Shown: positions 10,141 through 24,208 of the stretch, piece after piece
How positions within the stretch are numbered: position 1 is the first letter of the stretch
Layout of the letters: every line of letters begins with the position of its first letter
NCBI GenBank assembly: GCA_025526915.1
Contig: JAHLKH010000014.1
Location: 157,936-221,935 of the forward strand
Length of the DNA stretch: 64,000 bases
From: Entophlyctis helioformis
Taxonomy: Eukaryota > Chytridiomycota > Chytridiomycetes > Chytridiales > Chytriomycetaceae
Reading direction: 5' to 3'
Position numbers and translations under genes: made by a program
Notes under the pieces: model-generated
What the model was told of the DNA's origin: nothing
The model's input: only the letters and a program-made list of their open reading frames with translations
The model's database searches: none

Positions 10141-11640
10141 ATGGAGTCAGATCGCGCTGAGCAGGTAGTCCCAGTCGCCAAGACTGACGCTGCCAGTGCG
10201 GCTCGTGCAGCTGGCACGGCCAGCGCACCGCTACCGTCGCAGTCGCCTGCATCGGCACTCGAAGAAGACGACGACAACGACGCAACCCCACCGGCTGTCG
10301 TACCCGAAGACACATCTGTGCCGTCGGTTGTCCCGCCCGTCGCCAGCAGCAACGGCCCATCCGCCGTCCCAAAGCCGTCGCCAACTCCGTCGCCCAAGCC
10401 TCGGCAACAGGCAAGCTCGTCGCCGTCGACTGGCCGCCAAGGAGGCAGGCCACCGCCCACTGTGCGGCAGCTGCTCACGCCGCTCGAAGAAAAGGCTGCC
10501 AACCCCAAGCTCAACATCCTGCCCAACAACACCATCAAGGCGTTTGTCGACTATCTTGTGCGCAACAAGTGCCGCAAGGTGATTGTCATGACCGGTGCTG
10601 GCATTTCGACGAGCGCTGGCATCCCAGACTTTCGCAGTCCCGGCACAGGCCTCTACGACAATCTTCAAAAGTGAGCCCTCTGGCCCACCCCGCCCTCCTG
10701 CACCGTCACCTGCATCTCGCATCTGACCCTGTGTGTGTGGCATCCACACAGGTACAATCTGCCCTACCCCGAGGCCATCTTTGACATTTCGTACTTCCGA
10801 CGCAAGCCACAGCCGTTCTACGAGCTGGCCCGCGAGCTGTTCCCTGGCCAGTTCAAGCCGACGCCGTGCCACGACTTTATACGCGCGCTGGCAGAGGAAG
10901 GGATGCTGCTGCGCAACTACACGCAAAACATTGACATGCTGGAGCGGATCGCCGGCGTGCCGGGACACTTGATTGTCGAGGCACACGGGTCGTTCCACCA
11001 GGCACGGTGCGTGGGCGGGTTACGCGGGGACTTGCCGAGTGTGTTTACGTCGTCGGACTCGGAGACGGATGGCGGCGAGGGCGGCGGCGATGGTGGCACT
11101 GCGGCCGAGCGAGAGAGAGAGCGAGCGGTGGACGAAGGGATTCCTGGCTGCGACAAGGTGTACAGTATCGAAGAGTTCAAGACGGCAATGGAGGGCGAGG
11201 CGATACCGCGGTGCACCGACTGTGGCGGGCTGGTCAAGCCAGACATTGTGTTTTTCGGAGAGTCGCTGCCCGCGCGGTTCTACACGCTCGCGCAGACGGA
11301 TTTCCGCGAGTGCGATGCGCTTGTGGTCATGGGCACGTCGCTCAAGGTGCAGCCGTTTGCTGGGCTCGTGGATCTTGTCAAGCCGACCGTGCCGCGGCTG
11401 CTGGTCAACCGGGAGTCGTGCGGAGACAGCCGGCTCAGCACGCGCGGGTTTGACTTTGTGGGCGATGTGCAAAAGTACCGGCGGGACGCATTGTATCTTG
11501 GGTCGTGCGACGAAGGAGCGCTGGCCCTCTGCTCTGCTCTTGGGCTGGAGGTTGGGCCTGCATCTGGGTCTGGCCGCAATGGTGCTCGTGATGAGGATGT
11601 GGATGATGTGGCTGATACCTTGCTGCGTGTGGCTCTTTGA
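10141..11640 (+). CDS. class I NAD-dependent deacetylase (sirtuin, Hst2/SIRT2-3 type)
   Basis: Sirtuins deacylate lysines using NAD+. Two exons, 10141-10670 and 10752-11640, give about 472 residues. A disordered Ser/Pro/Ala-rich N-terminus of about 120 residues precedes the catalytic core. Visible motifs are the NAD-binding [31 protein letters not shown], catalytic His in [23 protein letters not shown], and [14 protein letters not shown]. The second zinc pair (CTDC) is normal. In the first pair the two Cys (RC and GCDKVY) are separated by a 46-residue Gly/Glu/Asp-rich insert where two residues are usual. The N-terminus has no obvious targeting peptide, so cytosolic or nuclear location is more likely than mitochondrial. 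Confidence 0.93.
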
Positions 11641-11798
11641 ATGGATTTTCATTTTGCTCTCTTGACCATTCATGAGCGATGCTGTTGGTCGGTGGCTTCT
11701 CTCAGCCCTAGCCAGAGAACAGTGTGTGACGTTGGACAACAGCGACGCCAACACGTCGTGTTTGTATTCTTTACTTTTCGAAATTTCCACAAGGAGCT

Positions 11799-11870
11799 GC
11801 CTCTTTAGCTCAGTGGTAGAGCGTTGGTCTTGTAAACCAAAGGTCATGTGATCAATCCACATAAGGGGCA
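11799..11870 (+). tRNA. tRNA-Thr, anticodon TGT
   Basis: A complete 72-nt cloverleaf can be folded by eye: acceptor 11799-11805 with 11863-11869 (one G-T pair), D arm GCTC/GAGC, anticodon arm TTGGT/ACCAA with loop CTTGTAA giving anticodon TGT at 11831-11833, five-base variable loop, T arm ATGTG/CACAT, and discriminator A. There is no intron. The T loop reads ATCAATC, with A where T54 is usual. A T-rich tract (TTTCTTTTTTC) follows immediately and fits RNA polymerase III termination. Confidence 0.92.
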
Positions 11871-11886
11871 TTTCTTTTTTCTTTTT
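11871..11886 (+). terminator. poly-T RNA polymerase III terminator
   Basis: Runs of three, six and five T residues directly follow the tRNA-Thr discriminator base. This is the expected Pol III stop signal. Confidence 0.7.
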
Positions 11887-12084
11887 GGTTCTATCCTGCT
11901 GCATTGGGCAGCCTGACTCGCCCTGCAGATATCGCAGACGCCGTAATCCATCAGCCCGCACACACCGGCGCTCTCAGGCTGCCGATCGCAGTTCGATCCG
12001 GTGCCGCACTGTGGTCATATTAGGTTGAGAGTGATGATTGTGGCATTTATGTCTTTGGGGCATTGGCATCATCTCAACACAGCA

Positions 12085-13362
12085 ATGAAACAGCCACCAG
12101 CCACCGCAACAGATGCCCACACGGGACGCCTTGTGCAATCCCATGTTGTGCCGCTTGTGGCGTCGCTGGCTGTCCGCGGTCGCTTCGATGTAATCGCGGC
12201 CCTGCTCGATGCCTTTGGACTTGCCGTCGATGATCCTTGCATCCTGTCGTCTCTCGAGCTCCCTCTGCGGCCAGGCACTGCACTGTCTCTTGCTCGCGTC
12301 TCATCCAAGTCCGTGTCTCGCGTGTCTCACGCCATCCGACCGACCAATCGCTGGGACCTTCTGGATGAAGCAACCCAAATCCGCATCCTCGGCCACGCGG
12401 GCCATCTCACGCAGCTCCTGTGCGGCAAGATCAGCGTTGACCACGGTGCCAGCAGCAACAACGCTCTGTTGCAGGCTGTATGGCACGATACTCTCTTGCA
12501 AGACTGGCAGGGCGATCTTGCCCTGGTTCCGTATCCTGCTGGCGCCAGCAAGCTGGATATCTCGACGCTCCTGCTGGTCCGGTCGCGGCCGCTGTATGCT
12601 CGCCTTGTGAAGCGATTCTCCCAGTCTCCGTCGGCCCATGAACAGCTGCTCCGCGACATTCAGACCATCATCCCACTGCACAATGAGTGGCTCGATATCG
12701 TCGACATGAACGTCAGGTCGTGTGTGCCGGCACCGGACATGGCCATGGTCGCGCTGCGGCACGGCTACGAGGCTGCGTTTGTGCATGTCGCCCAGACGCA
12801 CCATCTTCAAGCGTGCAGCATCGGCAACGATGAGATCGCCGTGCCGGCTGCGAATGCCAAGGGCGGCGGCTCGGGCAAGCCCATGACGCTGATCGAGTTT
12901 GCCGCTGGCCGTGGCTACCTGCGCATCATCAAGCAGCTGCACGCGGCTGGCAAAGCGCTGTGCGGCACGCGTGCCATGGACAACGCCGCTGCCAAGGGCC
13001 ATCTGGACGTGGTGGTGTACCTGGACAAGCACCGCAGAGAGGGGTGTACCGTCAAGGCGATGGACAGAGCAGCAGCCGGCGGCCATCTGCACGTTGTCAA
13101 GTGGCTGCATGCGAACAGATCCGAGGGATGCACCACGGCCGCCATTGATCGCGCGTGCCAGAACGGACACGTTGCGGTTGTCAAGTGGCTGCTGCAGTCG
13201 CGCAACGAGGGATTCACTCTGGAAGCGGTCAGCAAGGGCTCGCTCGCTGCTGTCACGCTGCTTGTCAAGAGCCTGAATGAGAAGGACCGGCTCCGTCTGC
13301 TTGTGCACGCCAAGGCGAGCGAGTGTGCGCGTGCCATTGAGCTTCTGAAGAGCATCGTGTGA
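12085..13362 (+). CDS. ankyrin-repeat protein
   Basis: An intronless 425-residue protein. The N-terminal 260 residues are helical and carry no domain I recognise. The C-terminal third has at least five ankyrin repeats of the form xAMDxAAxxGHLxVVxxL, for example AMDNAAAKGHLDVVVYL and AMDRAAAGGHLHVVKWL, alternating with REGCT/SEGCT turns. Such variants with conserved EGCT spacing are abundant in chytrid genomes (family knowledge). The ATG at 12085 is the likely start; an upstream in-frame stretch lacks an ATG nearer the tRNA. A protein-binding role is all that can be said. Confidence 0.8.
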   Translation: MKQPPATATDAHTGRLVQSHVVPLVASLAVRGRFDVIAALLDAFGLAVDDPCILSSLELPLRPGTALSLARVSSKSVSRVSHAIRPTNRWDLLDEATQIRILGHAGHLTQLLCGKISVDHGASSNNALLQAVWHDTLLQDWQGDLALVPYPAGASKLDISTLLLVRSRPLYARLVKRFSQSPSAHEQLLRDIQTIIPLHNEWLDIVDMNVRSCVPAPDMAMVALRHGYEAAFVHVAQTHHLQACSIGNDEIAVPAANAKGGGSGKPMTLIEFAAGRGYLRIIKQLHAAGKALCGTRAMDNAAAKGHLDVVVYLDKHRREGCTVKAMDRAAAGGHLHVVKWLHANRSEGCTTAAIDRACQNGHVAVVKWLLQSRNEGFTLEAVSKGSLAAVTLLVKSLNEKDRLRLLVHAKASECARAIELLKSIV

Positions 13363-13535
13363 TGTGTGCCTGCCGCCCGCGAGGTGTCGTTGAATGAACC
13401 AAAAGCAGCCTGCTCTGCATCCGATCTTCAGGTTTTAGCAAAGACCAAAACCCAAGGCACTGGCAATCTCACTTTCACCATTCACTGCAACAACCAATCT
13501 GCCCCCGCAACAAATAGTGATCGTACCACAGCAGC

Positions 13536-15429
13536 ATGCGCGACAAGGACAAGCAGCTGCGATCGTCCTGCACCACATGCGAGTGCCCCGAGTACACTTT
13601 CAATGCATCGTCGAGCAAGTGTGACGAGTGCGGCTGTGCCGTGACACGGCATCGGATCGTGCAGGAGCTGCGTGTGCCGGGAGAGTTCTACAGCGATGCA
13701 TCCGCCAGCGATAAGGGTGAGTGTTTCTGTTGGTCACCAGAGCCCATTTCCGTCTGTTATCAGCACTCGGACAGAACCAGCAGCAGGAGCACCAGTACCA
13801 GCAGCAGGCTCAGATCGCGGCGGGTGGGTCCCATGCGACCGATCAGCTGCGCCGGTTGAGGAAAATGTACAGGCAGACACAGCAGCAGCAGCAGCAGCAT
13901 GCCCTCGGACCCACCACCAAAGAAGTAGCAGCAGCAGCAGCAGCAGCAGTACCGATCGCAGTCGCCCACGCTTATCCGACTGTACACTGACCAGCTTTCA
14001 TTGTCTTGGCGCTAATCTGATTCTGATCAACATCCACCCATTCGGTTCGCATCGCATTGGCCCACAGTGCCGACACCGACACCGACAGCAGCCTCGACTC
14101 AGAGCCGCCAACAGCAACCCAAACAGCAGTTCCGTCTCTTGCCCGGCCGCAGCCAACCGTCCACCACACCACCAGCCAAACACGAAACCGTGTCGTATGA
14201 CGAGATGATATCTTGGGTCTTTGCCGTCGCATTGCTCGACATCAAGGAGCTGCTCGGATTCAGATTGATCGAGTCCCTGACGCTCGACGTATGCCAGCGG
14301 CAGCTGCATCTGTGGTTCCCGTGCATGATCATCCTGTCGTTTATGGCGCTCCTTGGCAGGGACTACTCGGAACATCCACCCGTTCTCAGCCGGCTCTACA
14401 TGAGTGAGTGACTGGCGGATGGTGGCGGCCTTGTCCACACTTGCCGCGGCTGACCGGATCCCATGAATGGCAGATTCGACGTTTGTGTTCGTCATGAGCT
14501 CGTTTGTCGCGTACATGACCTGTAAGTCCCTGTCCACAGAGTCCAATGCGCAGCAGGGAAAAGTGCCAGCAACTCATGGACGTGGTGCGACAGACAACAA
14601 CAGCAAGATCCAAACCAAGCGCGTGCTTGCCGGCGCGCTCATCATGGTGAATGGCATCATGGCAGCCACCTATCTGTTGCTTCTGCTCCGGCTGCTTCCA
14701 TCGCTGCCCGGCAAGCAAGTGGACCAGACACTCGAGCCAGGCCGCTACCTGACATGGCTTGCAAGTGTCCCAGCACTCATCCACGTCATCGGCGACACCA
14801 CAACCAACGCGGATAATCTGGACATGTAAGTCGTGCTGGACAATCCAGTCTGGCAACGCGCCTGACGCATGCAATGGCCATGACAGGTATAGCAAGCTGT
14901 CGTATGTGCAGCTGCTGTCCATGTTTGCCTGCAGCTTTTATCCGCCCAAAGACTCGAGCTTGCCAACACTGGCTTGGATCGCGTCCACGTTCCTCATTGG
15001 ACGCAAGGTGCACGGTCTCTACAACGACGCAGTTGCCAACCCAGACACAGCCATGATGGACCGCCGCTCTCTCACACTTTGCAAAGTCTTTGCTGGCGTC
15101 GGACTAGGTCTCGGTAAGTCTCAGCCTCGCGTGTCCACGCACTCTGTGGCCATCCGCGGTGACTGACACGCTCCATGTGATGCTAACGACGCTTCTGAGC
15201 ACAGTCTCGCTGACATGGTGTACGTTTGAGCGATTGCATGCATTGATGCTATGAGTGGCCTCGCGACTGACACGCAATACATGCATGCATGAATGCAGTC
15301 CTCAAGCGCGGGGCCGTGCTGGACCACGTTGTGGCCGAGAGTCTTTACAGTCTGGGCGACACGGCGTCGGTCGCGGGGCTGACGGCCATTCTGGCATTCA
15401 GCGACATCAGAGAGCTCGAAGAGCTCTAG
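13536..15429 (+). CDS. opsin-like membrane protein of the rhodopsin-guanylyl cyclase family, lacking cyclase and Schiff-base lysine
   Basis: Exons: 13536-13716, 13764 to a donor I cannot fix (GTGGGT near 13825 fits the phase), 14068-14403, 14474-14825, 14887-15113, 15205-15219 (15 nt) and 15299-15429. The N-terminus begins MRDKDKQLR followed by a CxxCxCPEY...CxxCxC Cys motif, which I recognise from the N-termini of rhodopsin-guanylyl cyclases of zoosporic fungi. A Gln-rich linker follows, then about eight hydrophobic helices. Helix C reads GRYLTWLASVPALIHV, aligning with bacteriorhodopsin R82-Y83-W86-P91; the counterion position D85 is Thr. Helix F/G is SLTWFLKRG...ESLYSLGDTASVAGLTAIL. The Asp of helix G is present, but no Lys occurs in that helix. 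The gene stops at ELEEL directly after it, with no cyclase before the next gene at 15559. Confidence 0.62.
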
Positions 15430-15558
15430 ATCCACGCTGCCGTCTCGCATCTTCCTTCTTGTCTTTGCAACTCCATCCATCGCCGCCACAGGCGAGCCTG
15501 GCTCTCCGCTCGTCCATCATTAAACGCTTAGTCCGACACTCGCGATTGTTGACCATTC

Positions 15559-19431
<3,873 letters not shown>

Positions 19432-19504
19432 TAGCCACAGGCAGCGTCCTGTCTTGGAATGAAGGGGTTGGCGCCACAAACCAAACTCGAACACGAGCAC
19501 GAGC

Positions 19505-21166
19505 ATGGCAGATCGCACGGCAGAGTTTGTGGGCATGGTGCAGACGCTGCACAGGCTGTCGGCACGGGCAGGCGCTATGCACGACGGCGCTGCAGGCAGC
19601 ACGGCGAGTGCGGGTGCGAGCGGCGCCAGTCTGGTTCTGCGGCCGCACAGGGCCAGGCCGCCACGCAGCCCGTTCCTGGTCGAGGCAGACAAGATTGTGC
19701 GTTCATGCCGCTGCCGTTGCCGCCACACACAGACAGCGAGACGACTGACTGGCGTGCGTGCGTGCGATGGGCATGCGGTGGCTGTCGTAGGCACACAACA
19801 TGAGCGACCTGAGGCGCTACCTGCTGCGCATCCGCCGGGCGTACCTCGGCCTTGGCGCGCCGACGCCAGACGAGCAGCAGCAGCATGACGATGCAAGCGG
19901 ACGTGGCCAAGGTGCAAGTGGCGCGGCGCCGAGCCTGGTGCCGAGCGCCGGCCCAGCCGACATCCACGGCATGGACGAGGACCAAAAGGGCCTGCTGGAC
20001 GCGCAGATCCAGACGCTGATCAAGGGCTTCCTCGCCATGATCCAGGCTCTCGCGCGGCATGTCGGTTCGTCGCATCTGTCCATGCAAGTCTGTCCTCTGT
20101 CCATCCACCAGGCTCACTCGCTTGCATCCCACCATGCACTACAGACGCACAGATCCCGCAGCAGTCGCAGGGGCCTGCATCGCTGCTCGGCCGCTTTGCC
20201 GAGTCGATCGCGCAGCCTGGATCGGCTACGGCACAGGCGCCGCAGCACGACCAGGTCAAACGCATGCGCGAGGCCGTCATCGCGATCCTGGAAACGCGGC
20301 TGATGGATCTGTCCAACGTGCAGCGCGGGCTGCAGGAGCACCGGCTCCAGCGTCGCATGGACCGCCAGGAGCGGTACGTCTTTGTGTCCGTCTGTCCGTC
20401 TGCCACCACACCCTGACGCCTGACGCGTGATGTGGTCTGCAGGTTGCACAAGTCTGTCGTGTCGCCCACCTTGTCGGCACGGCCACATCCGACGACATCA
20501 CACGCGGCATCAGGAGAGGCAGAGGGAGAGGACAAGGGCCAGGCATCCATATCGCTGAGCCGGCTGATCCCCACGGCGGTCAAGTCGCGCGTACAAGCAG
20601 CAATCGCGATACCGGCATCCATGCGGCCGCCGTCGCCAACAAAAGGCAGCGGGTGGACAGTGAGCGTGCCGGGCATCGACGACACGGACGATGAGGCTGG
20701 TGAGACGATGACGATGATGATGACGACGGTGGAGCGGAAATGTCTGCATCGAGACGGCTGATGCTGGAATCCGAGAACGAGACGTTGTTGACCGAGATGC
20801 AGGGCACGCTGGATCTTGTGCGGTGAGTCGCGTATCTCGAGTGCTGTGTGCTGTGTGCTGTCCATGCCAGGGGATGGCCGCGCGATGACCGCAAGCTGAC
20901 CATATCACAACACGATGGACAGGACGGCGACACAGTCGATCAACGAGATTGCACAGCTGCAGTCGACGCTCGCGCACCACGTGCAGGCACAGAACGAGAC
21001 GATTGCAGCGATCCACGACGACGCGGTCGTGGCCGTCTTGAATGTCACGAAAGGCAACGAGCTGCTGCGGAAAACCAAGGACATTATGGGCGGCCCGCGG
21101 TTGTGGGTGCTGTGGTTCATGCTCATTGCGAGCGCGCTGTTGTTGCTGCTGGACTATTTTTCATAA
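19505..21166 (+). CDS. UFE1: ER syntaxin, syntaxin-18/Ufe1 type t-SNARE
   Basis: Syntaxin 18/Ufe1 is the ER t-SNARE for Golgi-to-ER traffic. Five exons: 19505-19696, 19791-20060, 20153-20373, 20443-20822 and 20923-21166. The N-terminal helical region (SDLRRYLLRIRRAYLG and VKRMREAVIAILETRL) matches the Stx18 pattern. The SNARE helix (SINEIAQLQSTLAHHVQAQ...) is followed by GNELLRKTKDIMGGPRLWVL and a single C-terminal anchor ending LLLLLDYFS. Exon 4 is 380 nt where phase requires 381: the frame must shift near 20700-20712, after EAG and before the Asp run that leads to EMSASRRLMLESENETLL. I read this as a one-base deletion, not a splice site, because no acceptor in the right phase is present. 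Confidence 0.85.
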
Positions 21167-21411
21167 ACAGACGTGGGGGAGTGATGGCGACGGGACACGA
21201 TGGCGATGGCGATGGCGATGGTGGGATCGGGGTTTATTTGGAGAGTGGAATGCACGAAAGGTCGGGGGTAGACCAAGCCTGGCTGGTATGGATGAGATGA
21301 GATCAGGATGACATCAGACGAATGAGAGACGTGATGAGGGCACAGACGCGGACACGTGGAAACAGGATCCGGCGAGAACAAAAAGGGGAGGGGAGTGGAG
21401 GGTGGCGGAGA

Positions 21412-23955
21412 TCAGGCTGGCTTGGTGTGGTACGAAATGACACCCGAGGGCGAGATGGTAAAGTTTTGGTTGCCAGTCGTGCCGGCCGACTTGGCCGACG
21501 CGTCGAGGGCCGACGACAGCACCGACACGCCGCCGCTCGTCGAGGAAGAGGACGTGACGGTGGTGGTAGTCGATTCGAGAGCAGCCAGTCCGCGCTGGGC
21601 CGAGCTGTTGGAGCTCGACGACAGCCGCTTGGTCTTGGTGGTCGTGGTGGTGGTTGTCACAAATGTTTTGGAGTTGATGACCGTGGTGGCACCGCCCTGT
21701 CACGTGCACAGCATCAGCCCACCCAAGCCCAACCCAGCCACGACAAAGACAACAGAAAAGTGGTGCACTAAACCAACCTCGCGGATAACCTCTTGCGTAA
21801 ACTGCTTGGCGACCTCGACCCTGGATTCGTCAAGCTGTGCAGAGCGAGCCAGGAGAGCGGCCGTGGCACTGGAAACAGCCTCGGAGCTCACACGACCAAC
21901 AGAGTCCTGCTCGGTATTGGAAGCCTGCGTCTGGACAGCCACGCTGTCCTGGGCATACGTCTCCTGCGAGGGGATGGTTGGCGACGAAAAGGTGCCTGTC
22001 ACGGGCGACGGCTTCTTGACGCTCTTGTTCTGGCCACGCAGCTCCTTGGGGTCCCATCCGACACGATAGTTTCCGAGATCCGAGCTGGACGAGTTGGTGC
22101 TCTCCATGCGCGACACCTGGCTGCTATCTTGGGTGGTGACCGAGACGCGAGTGGAAGTCTGTTGTTGCTGGTACTGTTGCTGGCTCTGCTGTTGCTGGCT
22201 CTGTGACGATGCTGCCTTTGTGGGAGACGGCGGCCGCTGCAGGGTTGTAGTTAGCAAACCAGCCGTGGCCGTGACGGGCGAGACGGATGCACTGCTGGGT
22301 CTGCTCGCAAACTCCTTGTCGGGCGAACGCACGCGCGGCTGGCCCTTTGTTGGCGACACCGACCGCGATCGCGAGCCGTTGCCGTTGCCAGGCGGACGGA
22401 TCTCGCGTTCATCCCAGTTGGCGCGGTACGTGGCAAACTCTGGCTGCGGGCTTCCGTTGGCATGGTGGCCGTTGTGATTGCTGTAGCCTTGTGAGGACTG
22501 GCCCTGTCCCTGGCCCTGCGCGGTGTTTGGCGGGGTGTACTGGCCAAAGCCAACAGGATGACAAGTAAGCAGCGTGTGCGATACAGCGTACAAGCTCTCA
22601 ATCCAGATGCGGTGTGATGGGACCCGACTCACATTTGCCCAGTTTCTATCCAGGTTGAATACAGCCAGGTCGGTGTGAACGCGAAAGTCGTCAAACACAG
22701 CCCACCACTCGCGAATAAGCGAAAGTGTATGGGAGGGCGTCGATCCCCTGTGCACATCCAACCGCATGTCAGCCCTGTGTGTGGGAACGATGCCAGCCGT
22801 GATGGGCCACTTGCCTGGCAATGATGGAGCCGTCTGGGAAGCGCGACCATCGCCACGGCTTCGAGTCGCCAATGAAATGCACAATGGCAATGTCGCTCGA
22901 GAACCGTGCGAAGGCGGGCAGGTATGTGTAGTAGGCCGACGGCGTCACGTTGAAGATGAAGGGCAGGCGGGCCGTGCGCGGGTTGTAGGCGGGCTCCGAC
23001 GACCACGATGAGAAGAACCCGTTGAGGACGCCCTGATCGCCACCTGGCGGTCCCGATGGCGTGATGGGGGAGTGGGTGGTGATGCGAGGTGATTCATGGC
23101 GATTCATGGCGTGGCGTCCCAAGAAGGCCGGGTGATGGCCACGGAGGCGTGCACGGCCAGACGAGCAGACGAGCGCGCGGCGATAAGGAGAAGCGCCGCC
23201 ACATCCGGCGGGAATCGGAGCAGCATCGCAGGCAGCGAGATGGCAGCAAGATGGCAGCGAGATAACGACAGACGACGCAGTCGGCGTGTTAGCAGAGCCA
23301 GATAGGGCAGGGAAGGCAGAGCAGGGCCAGATAGGACGGGGAAGAGCAAGAAGGGGCAGGACAGGACAGGACAGGACAGGACAGGGCACGCACCGTCAAA
23401 GCTGCCGTAGGTGGCGGCATAGGCACGCAGATCCTGGTACAGCTGGGCACCGGGCCGGGCAACAAAGACGCCCGAATTGAAGCAGTCGGGCCAGCCGACG
23501 TCTGGCGCGGCAGCAAACACGATGGTGCTGCCGGTGGTGGTGGTGCTGGTGGTGCTGGTGGTGCTGCCATCGGAGCCAAGTGTGGTGGAGGGGCCGTCGA
23601 GGCTCGCAAACAGGCCGTCGACGTTGCGGCGCACGAGCGTGTCTGCGTCGAGAAACACAATGCGGTCGTACGGCACGACGGCGGGATCAAAGACGTGCAG
23701 CTTGGTGAACGTGGCGCCCAGGTCCGGACGGCCGAGGAGCGCCAGGTTGGCGGCCGAGGTGGTGTGGAGGGCGTCGACGGGCGTGACGACGTCGTAGACG
23801 CGGGCGAGGACGGCCGAGGCGGCCGCGCCGACGTCGGGCGTGACGAGCACCACGAGCGGGTGCGGCGTGCTGGTGCGGCGCAGCGAGCGGGCCAGCACGA
23901 GCGCACCGGGAAGGTACGACTCGGATGTGAGCAGCGTCACGTACGCAAACGTCAT
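21412..23955 (-). CDS. GLG1: glycogenin, self-glucosylating glycogen primer (GT8)
   Basis: Glycogenin transfers glucose from UDP-glucose to its own Tyr to prime glycogen synthesis. Five exons: 23394-23955, 22815-23043, 22633-22747, 21778-22539 and 21412-21696 (650 residues). GT8 features: FAYVTLLTSESYLPGALVLA at the start, FLDADTL (DxD metal site), PDVGWPDCFNSGVFV, GGDQGVLNGFFSSW, and SAYYTYLPAF, where the acceptor Tyr of the family lies. A 66-residue Ser/Thr/Gly insert, rich in Ser and Thr, lies between DGL and AAAPDVGW. The C-terminal half is disordered with two YRxxWD motifs (YRANWDEREI and YRVGWDPKEL), like the glycogen-synthase-binding elements of fungal glycogenins. Intron 2 has a GC donor (CCAG-GCAAGT), forced by phase. 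Intron 1 contains GGACA tandem repeats. Confidence 0.93.
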
Positions 23956-24208
23956 GGCGCGGAGATGGCGACTTTGTGGCAAAGCGCGCTGGGTCCGTGT
24001 TCCCTTACTGGGCTCGGATGCACGCGGTTGGAGGTGGTGGTGGTAGACGAAGGTGGTGGTGGTTGTGGTAGACGTAGGTGGACATGCGAGGCTGCGATGC
24101 CATGCGATGCCATGCCATGCACGGCACGCTCGGGCTTTATTCCAAAGGATCGAGCAGACAGGCAGACCCACAGGCAGACTGACTGACTGACAGACAGATC
24201 CCGCCCGC

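Noticed and set aside
11975..12000. B-box-like GTTCGATCC suggesting a second tRNA
   Set aside because: No acceptor, D or anticodon arms could be folded around it.
13536..13990. A separate small zinc-binding protein gene with CxxCxC motifs
   Set aside because: It matches the N-terminus of the rhodopsin-cyclase family and lies directly upstream of the membrane helices in compatible phase, so it is best read as the first part of the opsin-like gene.
14522..14539. An 18-nt GTAAGT...CACAG intron in opsin-like exon 4
   Set aside because: Too short to be spliced. The reading frame is open through it.
23340..23392. GGACA tandem repeat as a mobile-element terminus
   Set aside because: It lies wholly within glycogenin intron 1 and is a simple repeat. 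No target-site duplication or transposase is present.
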